The position numbers and the translations under genes are program-made. Below, in pieces: positions 1 through 5,420 of a DNA stretch of 8,032 bases (the first letter of the stretch is position 1; every line of letters starts with the position of its first letter). The notes beneath the pieces were generated by a model, which searched no databases, was not told where the DNA came from, and saw only the letters and a list, made by a program, of their open reading frames with translations. This stretch comes from Clostridia bacterium (GTDB taxonomy: Bacteria; Bacillota_A; Clostridia; Christensenellales; Aristaeellaceae), in NCBI GenBank assembly GCA_017432405.1, contig JAFRJF010000046.1, positions 1-8,032 of the forward strand, in the 5' to 3' direction.

Positions 1-294
1 CAGCTTGGTATCGAAAAGACAAAGGGTTCCATCGAGGCAGGGAAGGATGCGGATTACCTGGTGTTCGATCAGAACCTCCTCACGGCGGAACACGACGGCT
101 TCAGCAATAACCTGCCGGCGGAAGTATATTATGCCGGACGGAAGATGAATCATCAGCCCTCCGACCAGGACAGGCTATCTCCTGAGGAGAATAACTGGCT
201 GCGCGGCATGAACTTCCCCTATTTTGCCGCGGAGGCAATCTGGGTGGAGTTCCTGGAGGCATTGGGGAATGCTCTCGATGTCTCCGATGAATAA
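1..294 (+). CDS. Amidohydrolase (YtcJ-like, amidohydrolase family 3), C-terminal part
   Basis: This is the last 97 residues of a protein whose start is outside the window; the frame is open from base 1 to the TAA at 292-294. The segment reading KGSIEAGKDADYLVFDQNLL is the signature of the C-terminal beta-sandwich strand of metal-dependent amidohydrolases, where the chain returns to the small composite domain after the TIM barrel. It is followed by EVYYAGRKM, matching the usual 'V..V..GK.VY' end. The metal-binding residues lie upstream and cannot be seen, so the substrate is unknown. About 45 residues after the usual end (from roughly HQPSDQDRLSPEE, ending EALGNALDVSDE) form an acidic tail longer than I expect for the family. 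The family call rests on the GS-EAGKDAD motif; a cytosolic hydrolase of N-substituted amides is inferred. Confidence 0.75.
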   Translation, partial: QLGIEKTKGSIEAGKDADYLVFDQNLLTAEHDGFSNNLPAEVYYAGRKMNHQPSDQDRLSPEENNWLRGMNFPYFAAEAIWVEFLEALGNALDVSDE

Positions 295-311
295 CAATAA
301 GGATGGTTCCA

Positions 312-337
312 GCGGTATTTCCTTAAGGAAATACCGC
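312..337. repeat. Perfect 26-bp palindrome, copy 1 of a dispersed repeat
   Basis: The two 13-base arms are exact reverse complements around a central CTTAAG. The right half continues with ATAAT, and the stretch from TTTCC to ATAAT recurs at 2334-2358 with one change in 25 bases. It lies 17 bases after the amidohydrolase stop codon, so as RNA it could form a hairpin of about 11 bp with a TTAA loop and help end that transcript, although the tail (ATAATTTA) is a poor U-tract. A protein-binding site or a small mobile repeat is equally possible. Confidence 0.85.
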
Positions 338-380
338 ATAATTTAGGTCCATGACAACCCGGCTCAGGTGAATAAAACGA

Positions 381-409
381 TTGCCGAGCCTGTTCTGTTG
401 TGATATAAT
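381..409 (+). promoter_or_regulatory. Sigma-A-like promoter for the nucleotidase gene
   Basis: The -35 box is TTGCCG at 381-386 and the -10 box is a consensus TATAAT at 404-409, separated by exactly 17 bases. Transcription would start near 416, giving a leader of about 135 bases before the ATG at 552. A short inverted repeat (GGCTC at 361-365, GAGCC at 386-390) brackets the -35 box and might bind a regulator, but at 5 bp it could be chance. Confidence 0.7.
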
Positions 410-439
410 GCTTATACAATATTGGTGTTAGTTGGAAAC

Positions 440-529
440 TGGGGTGATAAATCCCTCGGTCACGTTTCGCGTGCCAGCCCCTCAGGGGCCGAAAGGAGTC
501 CGTCGCCCCATTTCCCGACTATCACCACA
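440..529 (+). promoter_or_regulatory. Structured leader of the nucleotidase mRNA, including a double-hairpin repeat (copy A)
   Basis: The leader can fold into a closed multi-branch structure. GGTGATA (443-449) pairs with TATCACC (520-526) as an outer stem. Inside are CACG/CGTG (461-464 with 470-473, loop TTTCG) and GCCCC/GGGGC (477-481 with 485-489, loop TCA). The GGGGC can instead pair with a second GCCCC at 505-509, so two exclusive folds exist. The part at 451-489 (CCTC, hairpin, CCA, C-rich hairpin) resembles intergenic double-hairpin repeats that I recall as common in gut Clostridia, and a relative lies at 7811-7857. I recognise no known riboswitch consensus here. It ends about 10 bases before the ribosome binding site. 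Confidence 0.5.
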
Positions 530-551
530 ATATTATAAGGGAGGGAAATCC

Positions 552-2219
552 ATGTACCGAAAACTGACAGCCCTTATCCTGTGCCTGCTGATGCTCACCA
601 CGAGCATTACGGCATTGGCCACCAAGGAACTCATTGACAACGCGACGGTCATGATCAAGACCAGCCAGCTGGATTTCAGCGGCAAGACGGTCATCATTCA
701 TTCCAACGACGTGCATGGCGCCATCGACGGCTATGCCTACATGGCCAAATGCGCACAGCAGGTGAGGGATCTCGGCGGCGAGGTCATACTGGCCGACGCT
801 GGCGATTTCTCCCAGGGCGCGCCCTACGTGAGCCTGAGCCAGGGACACACCGCCATCGAGATGATGAACGCTGTGGGATACGACATCGCCACCCTTGGCA
901 ATCACGAGTTCGACTTTGGCTATGACAAGCTGATGGAGAACCTGAAGGACGCCAACTTCCCGGTCATCAGCGCCAACGTCTACAAGGACGGCAAGCTGAT
1001 CCTGCCCGCCACCGCCATTCTCGAGCGGGGCGGTCTGAAGATCGGCTTCTTCGGTATGGAGACACCCGAGACGGCCACCAAGGTCAATCCGTCCTTGATC
1101 AGCGGCATCGGCTTTTCTCCCTTTGAGCAGCTGTATGAGGCCGCCCAATCAGCGGTAGACAGCCTGAAGGCGGAGGGCGTCGATCTCATCATCGGCCTGT
1201 GGCACCTGGGCATTGACGATGAATCCGCGTCCAACGGTTATCGGTCCTCCGACGTGTATGACAAGGTCGAAGGCATCGATTTCGTCATCGACGCCCACTC
1301 CCACACCGTCATGACCGAGGATGGCGACAATAACCCCATCCAGTCCACCGGCACCCGGTTTGCCACCATCGGCGCGGTTATCATCGATAACGCCACCGGG
1401 AAGATCGTGGACCATTACCTGCTTCCCACGCAGTACCTCAAGAAGGACGATGATGTGGACGCTACTGCCCAGGAAATCATCTCCGCGGTGGATGAGGAAT
1501 ACGGCGCGCCCTTCGCCACCACCGAAGTGCTGCTCAACGGCGAGCGCGACCCCGGCAACCGCACCATGGAGACCAACCTGGGTGACCTGATCAGCGACGC
1601 CATGGTCTGGAGCGTGACCCGCGAGGGCGGTCCGGAGCAGGATGAGGTTGCCGGCGTCGTGGGCATCACCAACGGCGGCGGTATCCGCGCCTCCATCGAG
1701 ATCGGCGAGGTCTCCATGAAGGATGTCAACACCGTGCTGCCCTTCGGCAACACCGTGGCCGTGGTCTACGTCAAGGGCTCGGAGCTGCTGGAGGCGCTGG
1801 AAGCCTCCACCTTCTGCACGCCCAGCGCTATCGGCGGCTATCCGCAGACCAGCGGCATCGAGTGGATCTTGGACACCACGGTCGAATACGACCAGGGCGA
1901 GCTGTATCACAACGCCGATGGCAGCGACACCAGCTACTATGCCCCCGCCTCCATCAAGCGCGTGACCATCACCGCCGTCAACGGCGAGGCTTTCGATCCG
2001 GATGCCACCTATGCCGTAGTAACCAACAACTTCTGCGCCGCCGGCGGCGACACCTACAACGCCTTCATGCGCGCCTTCCAGGACGGCGCCGGCTTCGACA
2101 CCGGAATACCCATGGACGAAGCTGTGACGAATTACGTCACGGATGTACTCGATGGTAAGATCACGGCAGAAGCCTATGGCGAGCCCCGCGGCAGTGAAAC
2201 TCAGATTCTGGCCGAATAA
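552..2219 (+). CDS. Secreted 5'-nucleotidase / UDP-sugar hydrolase-type phosphoesterase
   Basis: The 555-residue protein should hydrolyse extracellular nucleotides to nucleosides and phosphate. The ATG at 552 is chosen because GGGAGGG lies just upstream (540-545) and a signal peptide begins at once; an upstream in-frame TTG at 432 would add 40 residues read from the leader structure. Residues 1-23 are a signal peptide ending ALA. The metallophosphatase domain shows all expected sites: D53 and H55 (SNDVHG), D85 (DAGD), N117-H118 with catalytic dyad H118-D121 (GNHEFD), H218 (WHLG), and H249 and H251 (DAHSHT). The C-terminal nucleotide-binding domain shows NLGDLISDA (342-350), NGGGIRA (374-380, substrate-binding R379), LPFGNTV and GGDTY (498-502). 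No LPXTG or lipobox is seen, so it is probably released or loosely held at the surface. It is transcribed alone, with its own promoter and terminator. Likely uses are phosphate or purine scavenging. The family is clear; exact substrate is not. Confidence 0.93.
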   Translation: MYRKLTALILCLLMLTTSITALATKELIDNATVMIKTSQLDFSGKTVIIHSNDVHGAIDGYAYMAKCAQQVRDLGGEVILADAGDFSQGAPYVSLSQGHTAIEMMNAVGYDIATLGNHEFDFGYDKLMENLKDANFPVISANVYKDGKLILPATAILERGGLKIGFFGMETPETATKVNPSLISGIGFSPFEQLYEAAQSAVDSLKAEGVDLIIGLWHLGIDDESASNGYRSSDVYDKVEGIDFVIDAHSHTVMTEDGDNNPIQSTGTRFATIGAVIIDNATGKIVDHYLLPTQYLKKDDDVDATAQEIISAVDEEYGAPFATTEVLLNGERDPGNRTMETNLGDLISDAMVWSVTREGGPEQDEVAGVVGITNGGGIRASIEIGEVSMKDVNTVLPFGNTVAVVYVKGSELLEALEASTFCTPSAIGGYPQTSGIEWILDTTVEYDQGELYHNADGSDTSYYAPASIKRVTITAVNGEAFDPDATYAVVTNNFCAAGGDTYNAFMRAFQDGAGFDTGIPMDEAVTNYVTDVLDGKITAEAYGEPRGSETQILAE

Positions 2220-2236
2220 TCAGTTGTCACATTTTG

Positions 2237-2270
2237 CCCTCCATGTCGCAAAAGCGCATGGAGGGTATCT
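2237..2270 (+). terminator. Rho-independent terminator of the nucleotidase gene
   Basis: CCCTCCATG (2237-2245) pairs with CATGGAGGG (2257-2265). The stem continues inward as CGC/GCG around an AAAA loop after a single bulged T, giving 12 bp in all, and is followed by TATCTTT and later CTCTTTTT. It starts 17 bases after the stop codon. Confidence 0.85.
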
Positions 2271-2327
2271 TTGACTCTTTTTACAGTTGCCCACGGCCTT
2301 TATCTATGGAACCACCGCACAATATGG

Positions 2328-2358
2328 ACGGCATTTCCTTAAGGAGATACCGCATAAT
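2328..2358. repeat. Dispersed palindromic repeat, copy 2 (imperfect)
   Basis: The core and right arm match copy 1 (312-342) in 24 of 25 bases from TTTCC to ATAAT, while the left arm has drifted. Pairing survives over most of the length: 11 pairs including one G-T wobble, plus one C/A mismatch, around the same CTTAAG centre. It lies 10 bases upstream of the first GTGAY box of the next promoter. With copy 1 it forms direct repeats that bracket the nucleotidase gene with its promoter and terminator. Confidence 0.8.
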
Positions 2359-2367
2359 CAAAGCAGT

Positions 2368-2400
2368 GTGATGGTTTTGTGACGCTTCTCATGTTATGAT
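2368..2400 (+). promoter_or_regulatory. Promoter of the SH3-repeat gene with 11-nt-spaced GTGAY direct repeats
   Basis: The -10 box is TATGAT (2395-2400). No good -35 box lies at the normal distance (TGGTTT at 2372-2377). Instead GTGAT (2368-2372) and GTGAC (2379-2383) lie 11 bases apart, start to start, and the second ends 11 bases before the -10 box. The promoter at 3101-3133 has the same geometry. This is how OmpR/PhoB-family activators bind and replace a weak -35 contact, so an activator-dependent promoter is inferred. Confidence 0.6.
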
Positions 2401-2421
2401 GTTCACGCAAACAAGATAAAA

Positions 2422-2440
2422 GCCGTCACGCGCTGACGGC
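2422..2440 (+). promoter_or_regulatory. Leader hairpin just before the SH3 gene's ribosome binding site
   Basis: GCCGTCA (2422-2428) and TGACGGC (2434-2440) form a perfect 7-bp stem with a CGCGC loop. It sits in the short leader, ending 2 bases before AAAGAAGG. It has no U-tract, so it is not a terminator. It may stabilise the mRNA, tune translation, or act in DNA as a dyad binding site. Confidence 0.5.
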
Positions 2441-2457
2441 AGAAAGAAGGTATGAAT

Positions 2458-2982
2458 ATGAAAAAGGCCATCGCATTGTTCATGATCGCTGTTTTGATGC
2501 TCACCGGCGCAGCCCTTGCAAAGGGAACCTGGCTGGGAACTATGACCGTCGTCAACTGCGACAGCTGGGTCACTTTGCGTGAAAGCCCCAGCACACATGC
2601 TGACACAGTAGCACGGGTGCCCCTCGGAGAAAACGTCGATGCCTACTACTACAACAGCCGGTTTACCGAATGCTATTACAACGGCCTCCATGGCTACATC
2701 CTTTCGGATTATCTCTCTTCCGGGGAGTATCGCGACTACCAGAAGTACGAGTATGGGGACTCTACAGAGCAGAACACCGATTACGATAACTATCTCGGCA
2801 TGATGCAGATCGTCAAATGCGACAGCTGGGTGACACTGCGGTCAAACCCGAGCACCAGCGCGTCAACCGTCACTCGCATCCCCAAGGGGGCCTATGTCGA
2901 GGCTTACAAGTACGACGAGCGGTTCGCGGAGTGCTACTATAATGGGATGCACGGATATGTGCTGAACGACTATCTGGGTTAA
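2458..2982 (+). CDS. Secreted protein with two tandem bacterial SH3-like domains
   Basis: The protein is 174 residues from the ATG at 2458. That start is preferred over the ATG at 2452 because AAGAAGG (2444-2450) would lie only 1 base from the latter but 7 bases from the former. Residues 1-21 form a signal peptide (KK, hydrophobic core, ALA end). Two repeats follow at about 31-86 and 118-173, each with CDSWVTLR, PST, a G-turn, RF.ECYYNG and HGY.L.DYL. They are offset by exactly 87 residues without gaps and are identical at about 37 of 56 positions. This is the SH3_3/SH3b pattern, a fold that often binds cell-wall peptides or other surface partners. Each repeat has two cysteines (C34/C72, C121/C159), suggesting one disulfide per domain. 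The linker (87-115) is rich in Tyr, Asp and Glu. There is no catalytic domain or anchor, so it is probably an extracellular or wall-associated binding protein; the ligand is unknown. Confidence 0.85.
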   Translation: MKKAIALFMIAVLMLTGAALAKGTWLGTMTVVNCDSWVTLRESPSTHADTVARVPLGENVDAYYYNSRFTECYYNGLHGYILSDYLSSGEYRDYQKYEYGDSTEQNTDYDNYLGMMQIVKCDSWVTLRSNPSTSASTVTRIPKGAYVEAYKYDERFAECYYNGMHGYVLNDYLG

Positions 2983-3017
2983 GCGCCCGCTAACGTCCCT
3001 CTGCGTTTGTCAGAATT

Positions 3018-3046
3018 TGCGCCGCCTATGCGGCGCATTTTCTTTT
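3018..3046 (+). terminator. Rho-independent terminator of the SH3-repeat gene
   Basis: TGCGCCGC (3018-3025) and GCGGCGCA (3030-3037) form a perfect 8-bp GC-rich stem with a CTAT loop, followed directly by TTTTCTTTT. It begins 35 bases after the stop codon. Confidence 0.92.
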
Positions 3047-3100
3047 GTAACACTTCTTGACCTGGGCAGAATACCAGGCGCTGGCGAAGCAAGTAAAGCA

Positions 3101-3133
3101 GTGACGCTTCTGTGACAATCCTTCTGTTATACT
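3101..3133 (+). promoter_or_regulatory. Promoter of the 61-residue gene with 11-nt-spaced GTGAC direct repeats
   Basis: GTGAC occurs at 3101-3105 and again at 3112-3116, 11 bases apart start to start. The second ends 11 bases before the -10 box TATACT (3128-3133). No consensus -35 box lies 16-18 bases upstream of the -10. Both this promoter and the one at 2368-2400 also carry AAAGCAG just before the first box and TGTGAC at the second. A shared response regulator of the OmpR/PhoB type is inferred. Confidence 0.6.
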
Positions 3134-3187
3134 GCTCCCATCGAAAGTAACCGCGGCGAACACACCGCACCGAAGGAGGTCTTGGTC

Positions 3188-3373
3188 ATGCAGAATACGA
3201 TAAATAACCGCTTTGATATTCCCTGCTACAGTTTCATTGCCATCAATCCTGGCAAGGTTGCCTCTTTCTTCCGCCGCATGGCCATCTTCTTCAAAGCGAC
3301 ATTGGCGATCAAGAAGGCCAATGAACACGGCCTCTCCAACGCAATCTCAACCTTTCCCCCAGCCCGGACTTAA
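3188..3373 (+). CDS. Small basic protein of unknown function (61 residues)
   Basis: I do not recognise this protein. The ATG at 3188 has a near-ideal ribosome binding site (GAAGGAGG, 3172-3179) 8 bases upstream, and a well-formed promoter lies about 55 bases before it, so expression is likely despite the small size. The sequence has 8 Lys/Arg against 2 Asp/Glu. Residues 22-44 (GKVASFFRRMAIFFKATLAIKK) alternate aromatic/aliphatic and basic residues and could form an amphipathic, membrane-touching helix. There is no clear signal peptide or uninterrupted transmembrane segment. The last part (NEHGLSNAISTFPPART) looks unstructured. It shares the GTGAY promoter type with the SH3-repeat gene and is 113 bases upstream of the MATE pump gene, which it may lead in a transcript. 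A small regulatory or membrane-associated peptide is possible, and an unusually well-signalled spurious frame cannot be excluded. Confidence 0.55.
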   Translation: MQNTINNRFDIPCYSFIAINPGKVASFFRRMAIFFKATLAIKKANEHGLSNAISTFPPART

Positions 3374-3418
3374 TATTCATCTGCCATAATAAACAGCAGA
3401 ATACATGTGGCACGATAC

Positions 3419-3472
3419 ATGCGATCCACCTTCGCAGATACGATACGGCGGTGTATCGCATTTTATCGTTTT
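3419..3472 (+). promoter_or_regulatory. Possible terminator/attenuator before the MATE gene
   Basis: ATGCGATCCACC (3419-3430) and GGTGTATCGCAT (3450-3461) pair over 11 bp with one mismatch. The run TTTTATCGTTTT (3461-3472) follows, and then the ribosome binding site of the MATE gene. A competing stem, CGATAC (3441-3446) with GTATCG (3453-3458), uses the same right arm. A leaky terminator or attenuator between the small gene and the pump is therefore plausible. No convincing separate promoter was found in the 113-base gap. Confidence 0.4.
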
Positions 3473-3486
3473 GGAGGTCGTGTCCC

Positions 3487-4914
3487 ATGTCTGAAAATCG
3501 TTCCAATGCCTTTCTCATCGAGGAAACGCCGGGCCGGCTGATGCGCAGGTACGCCGTGCCCTGCATCATATCGCTGCTGGTGGCGGCGCTGTATAACATC
3601 GTCGACCAGATCTTCATCGCCAACGCGACCTATCTCGGCAGCTTCGGCAACGCGGCCAACACGGTGGTGTTCCCGCTGACTGTGGTGGCGCTGGCCATCG
3701 CCGTGATGATCGGCGACGGCGCCTGCGCCTTCGTGTCCATCAGCCTCGGGGCCAACCATAAGGACAACGCCCACCGGAGCATCGGCAGCGCCGTGATCGC
3801 CTGCGTGGCGTCCAGCGCGGTGCTGACGGCGCTGTACCTGGTCTTCATGGACCCGATACTGACGCTGTTCGGCGGCAGGGTCAACGAAGAGACCTTCCGC
3901 CACGCCCGGGAATACTTCTTCTGGATCGCCCTGGGCGTGCCCTTCTACATGTTCGGGCAGGCGATGAACCCCATCATCCGCTCCGACGGCAGCCCGAAAT
4001 TCGCGATGGTGACCACGGTGCTTGGCGCGGTGGCCAACCTGATCCTCGACCCCCTGTTCATCTACGGCTTTCACTGGGGCATGATGGGCGCGGCGGTGGC
4101 CACGCTGGCCGGCCAGGTGCTCACCGCAGCGCTGGCGGTCTGGTACCTGTGCCACATGAAGGCGGTAAAGCTGTCCCGTGACAGCTTCCACGTCCATCCC
4201 CGGCTGATGAAGCGCTACATCCCCCTGGGCGTCTGCTCCTTCCTGGCCCAGATCTCGCTGGTGGCGGCCATGGCGGCCATCAACAACATGATCCAGAGGT
4301 ACGGCGCGCTGGACCCGGTATTCGGCCAGCCGCAGTACGCCCAGATCCCGATGGCCGTGGTGGGCATCGTGATGAAGTTCTTCCAGATCGTCATCTCCAT
4401 CGCCATCGGCCTGGCGGCGGGCTGCATTCCCATCGTGGGCTACAACATCGGCGCGAAGCGCCCGGACCGGGTGAAGGCGCTGTTCAACCTGCTGCTGATC
4501 GCCGAGGCCGCCGTGGGCTTTGTCGCGCTGCTGATCGTGGAGCTGTTCCCCCGCCAGCTGATCGCGATATTCGGCGCGGCCAACGAGAGCGCCTACTACA
4601 CCGACTTCGCCGTGAAGGCCTTCCGCGTCTACCTGTGCATGCTGCCGCTGGCGACGGTGAACAAGGGCACGTTCATCTTCCTCCAGGCCATGGGCAGGGC
4701 GCTGGAATCCACGGCGCTGTCGATGGTGCGCGAGGTGGTGTTCGGCGTGGGCTTCGCCCTGCTGCTGCCCCGGTTCTTCGGCCTGGACGGCGTGCTGTAC
4801 TCGATGCCGGTTTCGGACGTGCTGACCTTCGTCATCTCGGTGATCCTGATCCTGCGCACCCAGGCCGCCCTGGGCGGGCGAAATCCCGTTTCGAGGACGG
4901 CGGCGGCGCTGTAA
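3487..4914 (+). CDS. MATE-family multidrug/cation efflux transporter
   Basis: This 475-residue polytopic membrane protein should export drugs, metabolites or other organic compounds in exchange for Na+ or H+. The ATG at 3487 is chosen because GGAGG (3473-3477) lies 9 bases upstream; a GTG at 3451 would add 12 residues across the leader hairpin. The N-terminus LMRRYAVPCIISLLVAALYN followed by VDQIFI is the typical first helix of COG0534 (NorM/MepA) transporters. The duplicated layout is visible: GDGACAFVSISLGAN and GSPKFAMVTTVLGAVANLIL in the first half, then a second set after about residue 235, including GLAAGCIPIVGYNIGA and the QAMGRA segment. The size and about 12 hydrophobic stretches fit the family. 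The type resembles MepA-like pumps of Firmicutes more than NorM, but substrate cannot be read from sequence. A small Tudor-like/coiled-coil gene follows after 23 bases and is probably cotranscribed. Confidence 0.93.
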   Translation: MSENRSNAFLIEETPGRLMRRYAVPCIISLLVAALYNIVDQIFIANATYLGSFGNAANTVVFPLTVVALAIAVMIGDGACAFVSISLGANHKDNAHRSIGSAVIACVASSAVLTALYLVFMDPILTLFGGRVNEETFRHAREYFFWIALGVPFYMFGQAMNPIIRSDGSPKFAMVTTVLGAVANLILDPLFIYGFHWGMMGAAVATLAGQVLTAALAVWYLCHMKAVKLSRDSFHVHPRLMKRYIPLGVCSFLAQISLVAAMAAINNMIQRYGALDPVFGQPQYAQIPMAVVGIVMKFFQIVISIAIGLAAGCIPIVGYNIGAKRPDRVKALFNLLLIAEAAVGFVALLIVELFPRQLIAIFGAANESAYYTDFAVKAFRVYLCMLPLATVNKGTFIFLQAMGRALESTALSMVREVVFGVGFALLLPRFFGLDGVLYSMPVSDVLTFVISVILILRTQAALGGRNPVSRTAAAL

Positions 4915-4937
4915 TAAAACCAAAGGAGGACCCAGTC

Positions 4938-5300
4938 ATGCTCGGAGAGCCCGTCACCCACACCCGCTTTGGAAGCGGCAAAGTCACCGCCTTCGCCCCG
5001 CCGCGCATGGAGGTCACCTTCGACGACGGCGCGGTAAAGGCCTTCCCCTATCCCCAGGCCGTGGAGCGCTTCCTGCGCTTTGAAAGCCCCGATGCCATGC
5101 AAAGGGCCCTGAACGACCGCCAGCAGGCCGACGTCGTCCAGCGGGAAAGCGAGATGGCCCGGCTGGAGGAAAACCGCCGCCGCGCCGAGGAAGAGACCCG
5201 CCAGCGCCTGGAGGCCATCCGCGAAAAGAAGGTCGCCGCCGCCCGCCGCACCGCCGCAAGATCGGCGATGGCGAGGAAGGCGAAGGCGGAAGCGGAATAA
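4938..5300 (+). CDS. Small protein with Tudor-like N-terminal domain and charged coiled-coil tail
   Basis: The protein has 120 residues. The ATG at 4938 follows a strong AAAGGAGGA (4922-4930) by 7 bases. Residues 3-48 read as a small beta-barrel: HTRFGSGKVTAF, then MEVTFDDGAVKAFPYPQAVERFL. The 'H..FG.G.V ... V.F..G..K.F.YP' pattern resembles the Tudor-like domain at the C-terminus of PcrA/UvrD helicases, which binds RNA polymerase, and short Firmicutes proteins with an isolated copy. Residues about 50-120 are almost entirely Arg, Glu, Ala, Lys and Gln and predict one long charged helix or coiled coil ending in an Ala/Lys/Arg-rich basic stretch that could touch nucleic acid. It lies 23 bases after the MATE gene, in an apparent operon, and is followed by a strong stem-loop. 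Function is unknown; a nucleic-acid- or polymerase-associated role is only a guess from the fold. Confidence 0.75.
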   Translation: MLGEPVTHTRFGSGKVTAFAPPRMEVTFDDGAVKAFPYPQAVERFLRFESPDAMQRALNDRQQADVVQRESEMARLEENRRRAEEETRQRLEAIREKKVAAARRTAARSAMARKAKAEAE

Positions 5301-5307
5301 AGGATTG

Positions 5308-5344
5308 CAGTTGAGCGTCTCGGATGATCCGGGGCGCTCAACTG
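5308..5344 (+). terminator. Long stem-loop, probable transcription end of the MATE operon
   Basis: CAGTTGAGCGTCTCGGA (5308-5324) pairs with 5328-5344 over 17 continuous pairs, two of them G-U wobbles, with a TGA loop. The 3' flank (TATCAAGGAATTATC) lacks a real U-tract, so it is an atypical terminator. Its place, 8 bases after the stop codon and before the next promoter, argues for 3'-end formation or mRNA protection. Confidence 0.6.
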
Positions 5345-5391
5345 TATCAAGGAATTATCTCCCTGTTTTCTACCCTGCCTTCATAAGCCTA

Positions 5392-5420
5392 TTGAAAGCG
5401 GTCGCCTGTTTTGTTATAAT
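5392..5420 (+). promoter_or_regulatory. Sigma-A-like promoter of hsdR
   Basis: TTGAAA (5392-5397) and a consensus TATAAT (5415-5420) are separated by exactly 17 bases, predicting a start near 5427. This also shows that the in-frame ATG at 5421 cannot be the main hsdR start. The spacer holds one arm of an operator-like repeat (5398-5408). Confidence 0.8.

Noticed and set aside
361..390. GGCTC/GAGCC dyad around the nucleotidase -35 box as an operator
   Set aside because: It has only 5 bp per arm with a 20-base gap; this is easily chance without comparative support.
432..551. N-terminal extension of the nucleotidase from a TTG at 432
   Set aside because: It reads through the base-paired leader, has no ribosome binding site, and would bury the signal peptide 40 residues inside the protein.
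2280..2308. TTTACA followed 17 bases later by TCTATG as a promoter
   Set aside because: The -10 box is poor, and it sits inside the tail of the nucleotidase terminator, with a better promoter downstream.
3463..4923. Long antisense frame of 486 codons opposite the MATE gene
   Set aside because: It is rich in His, Arg, Gln and Asp with no recognisable motif, as expected for the shadow of a high-GC membrane-protein gene.
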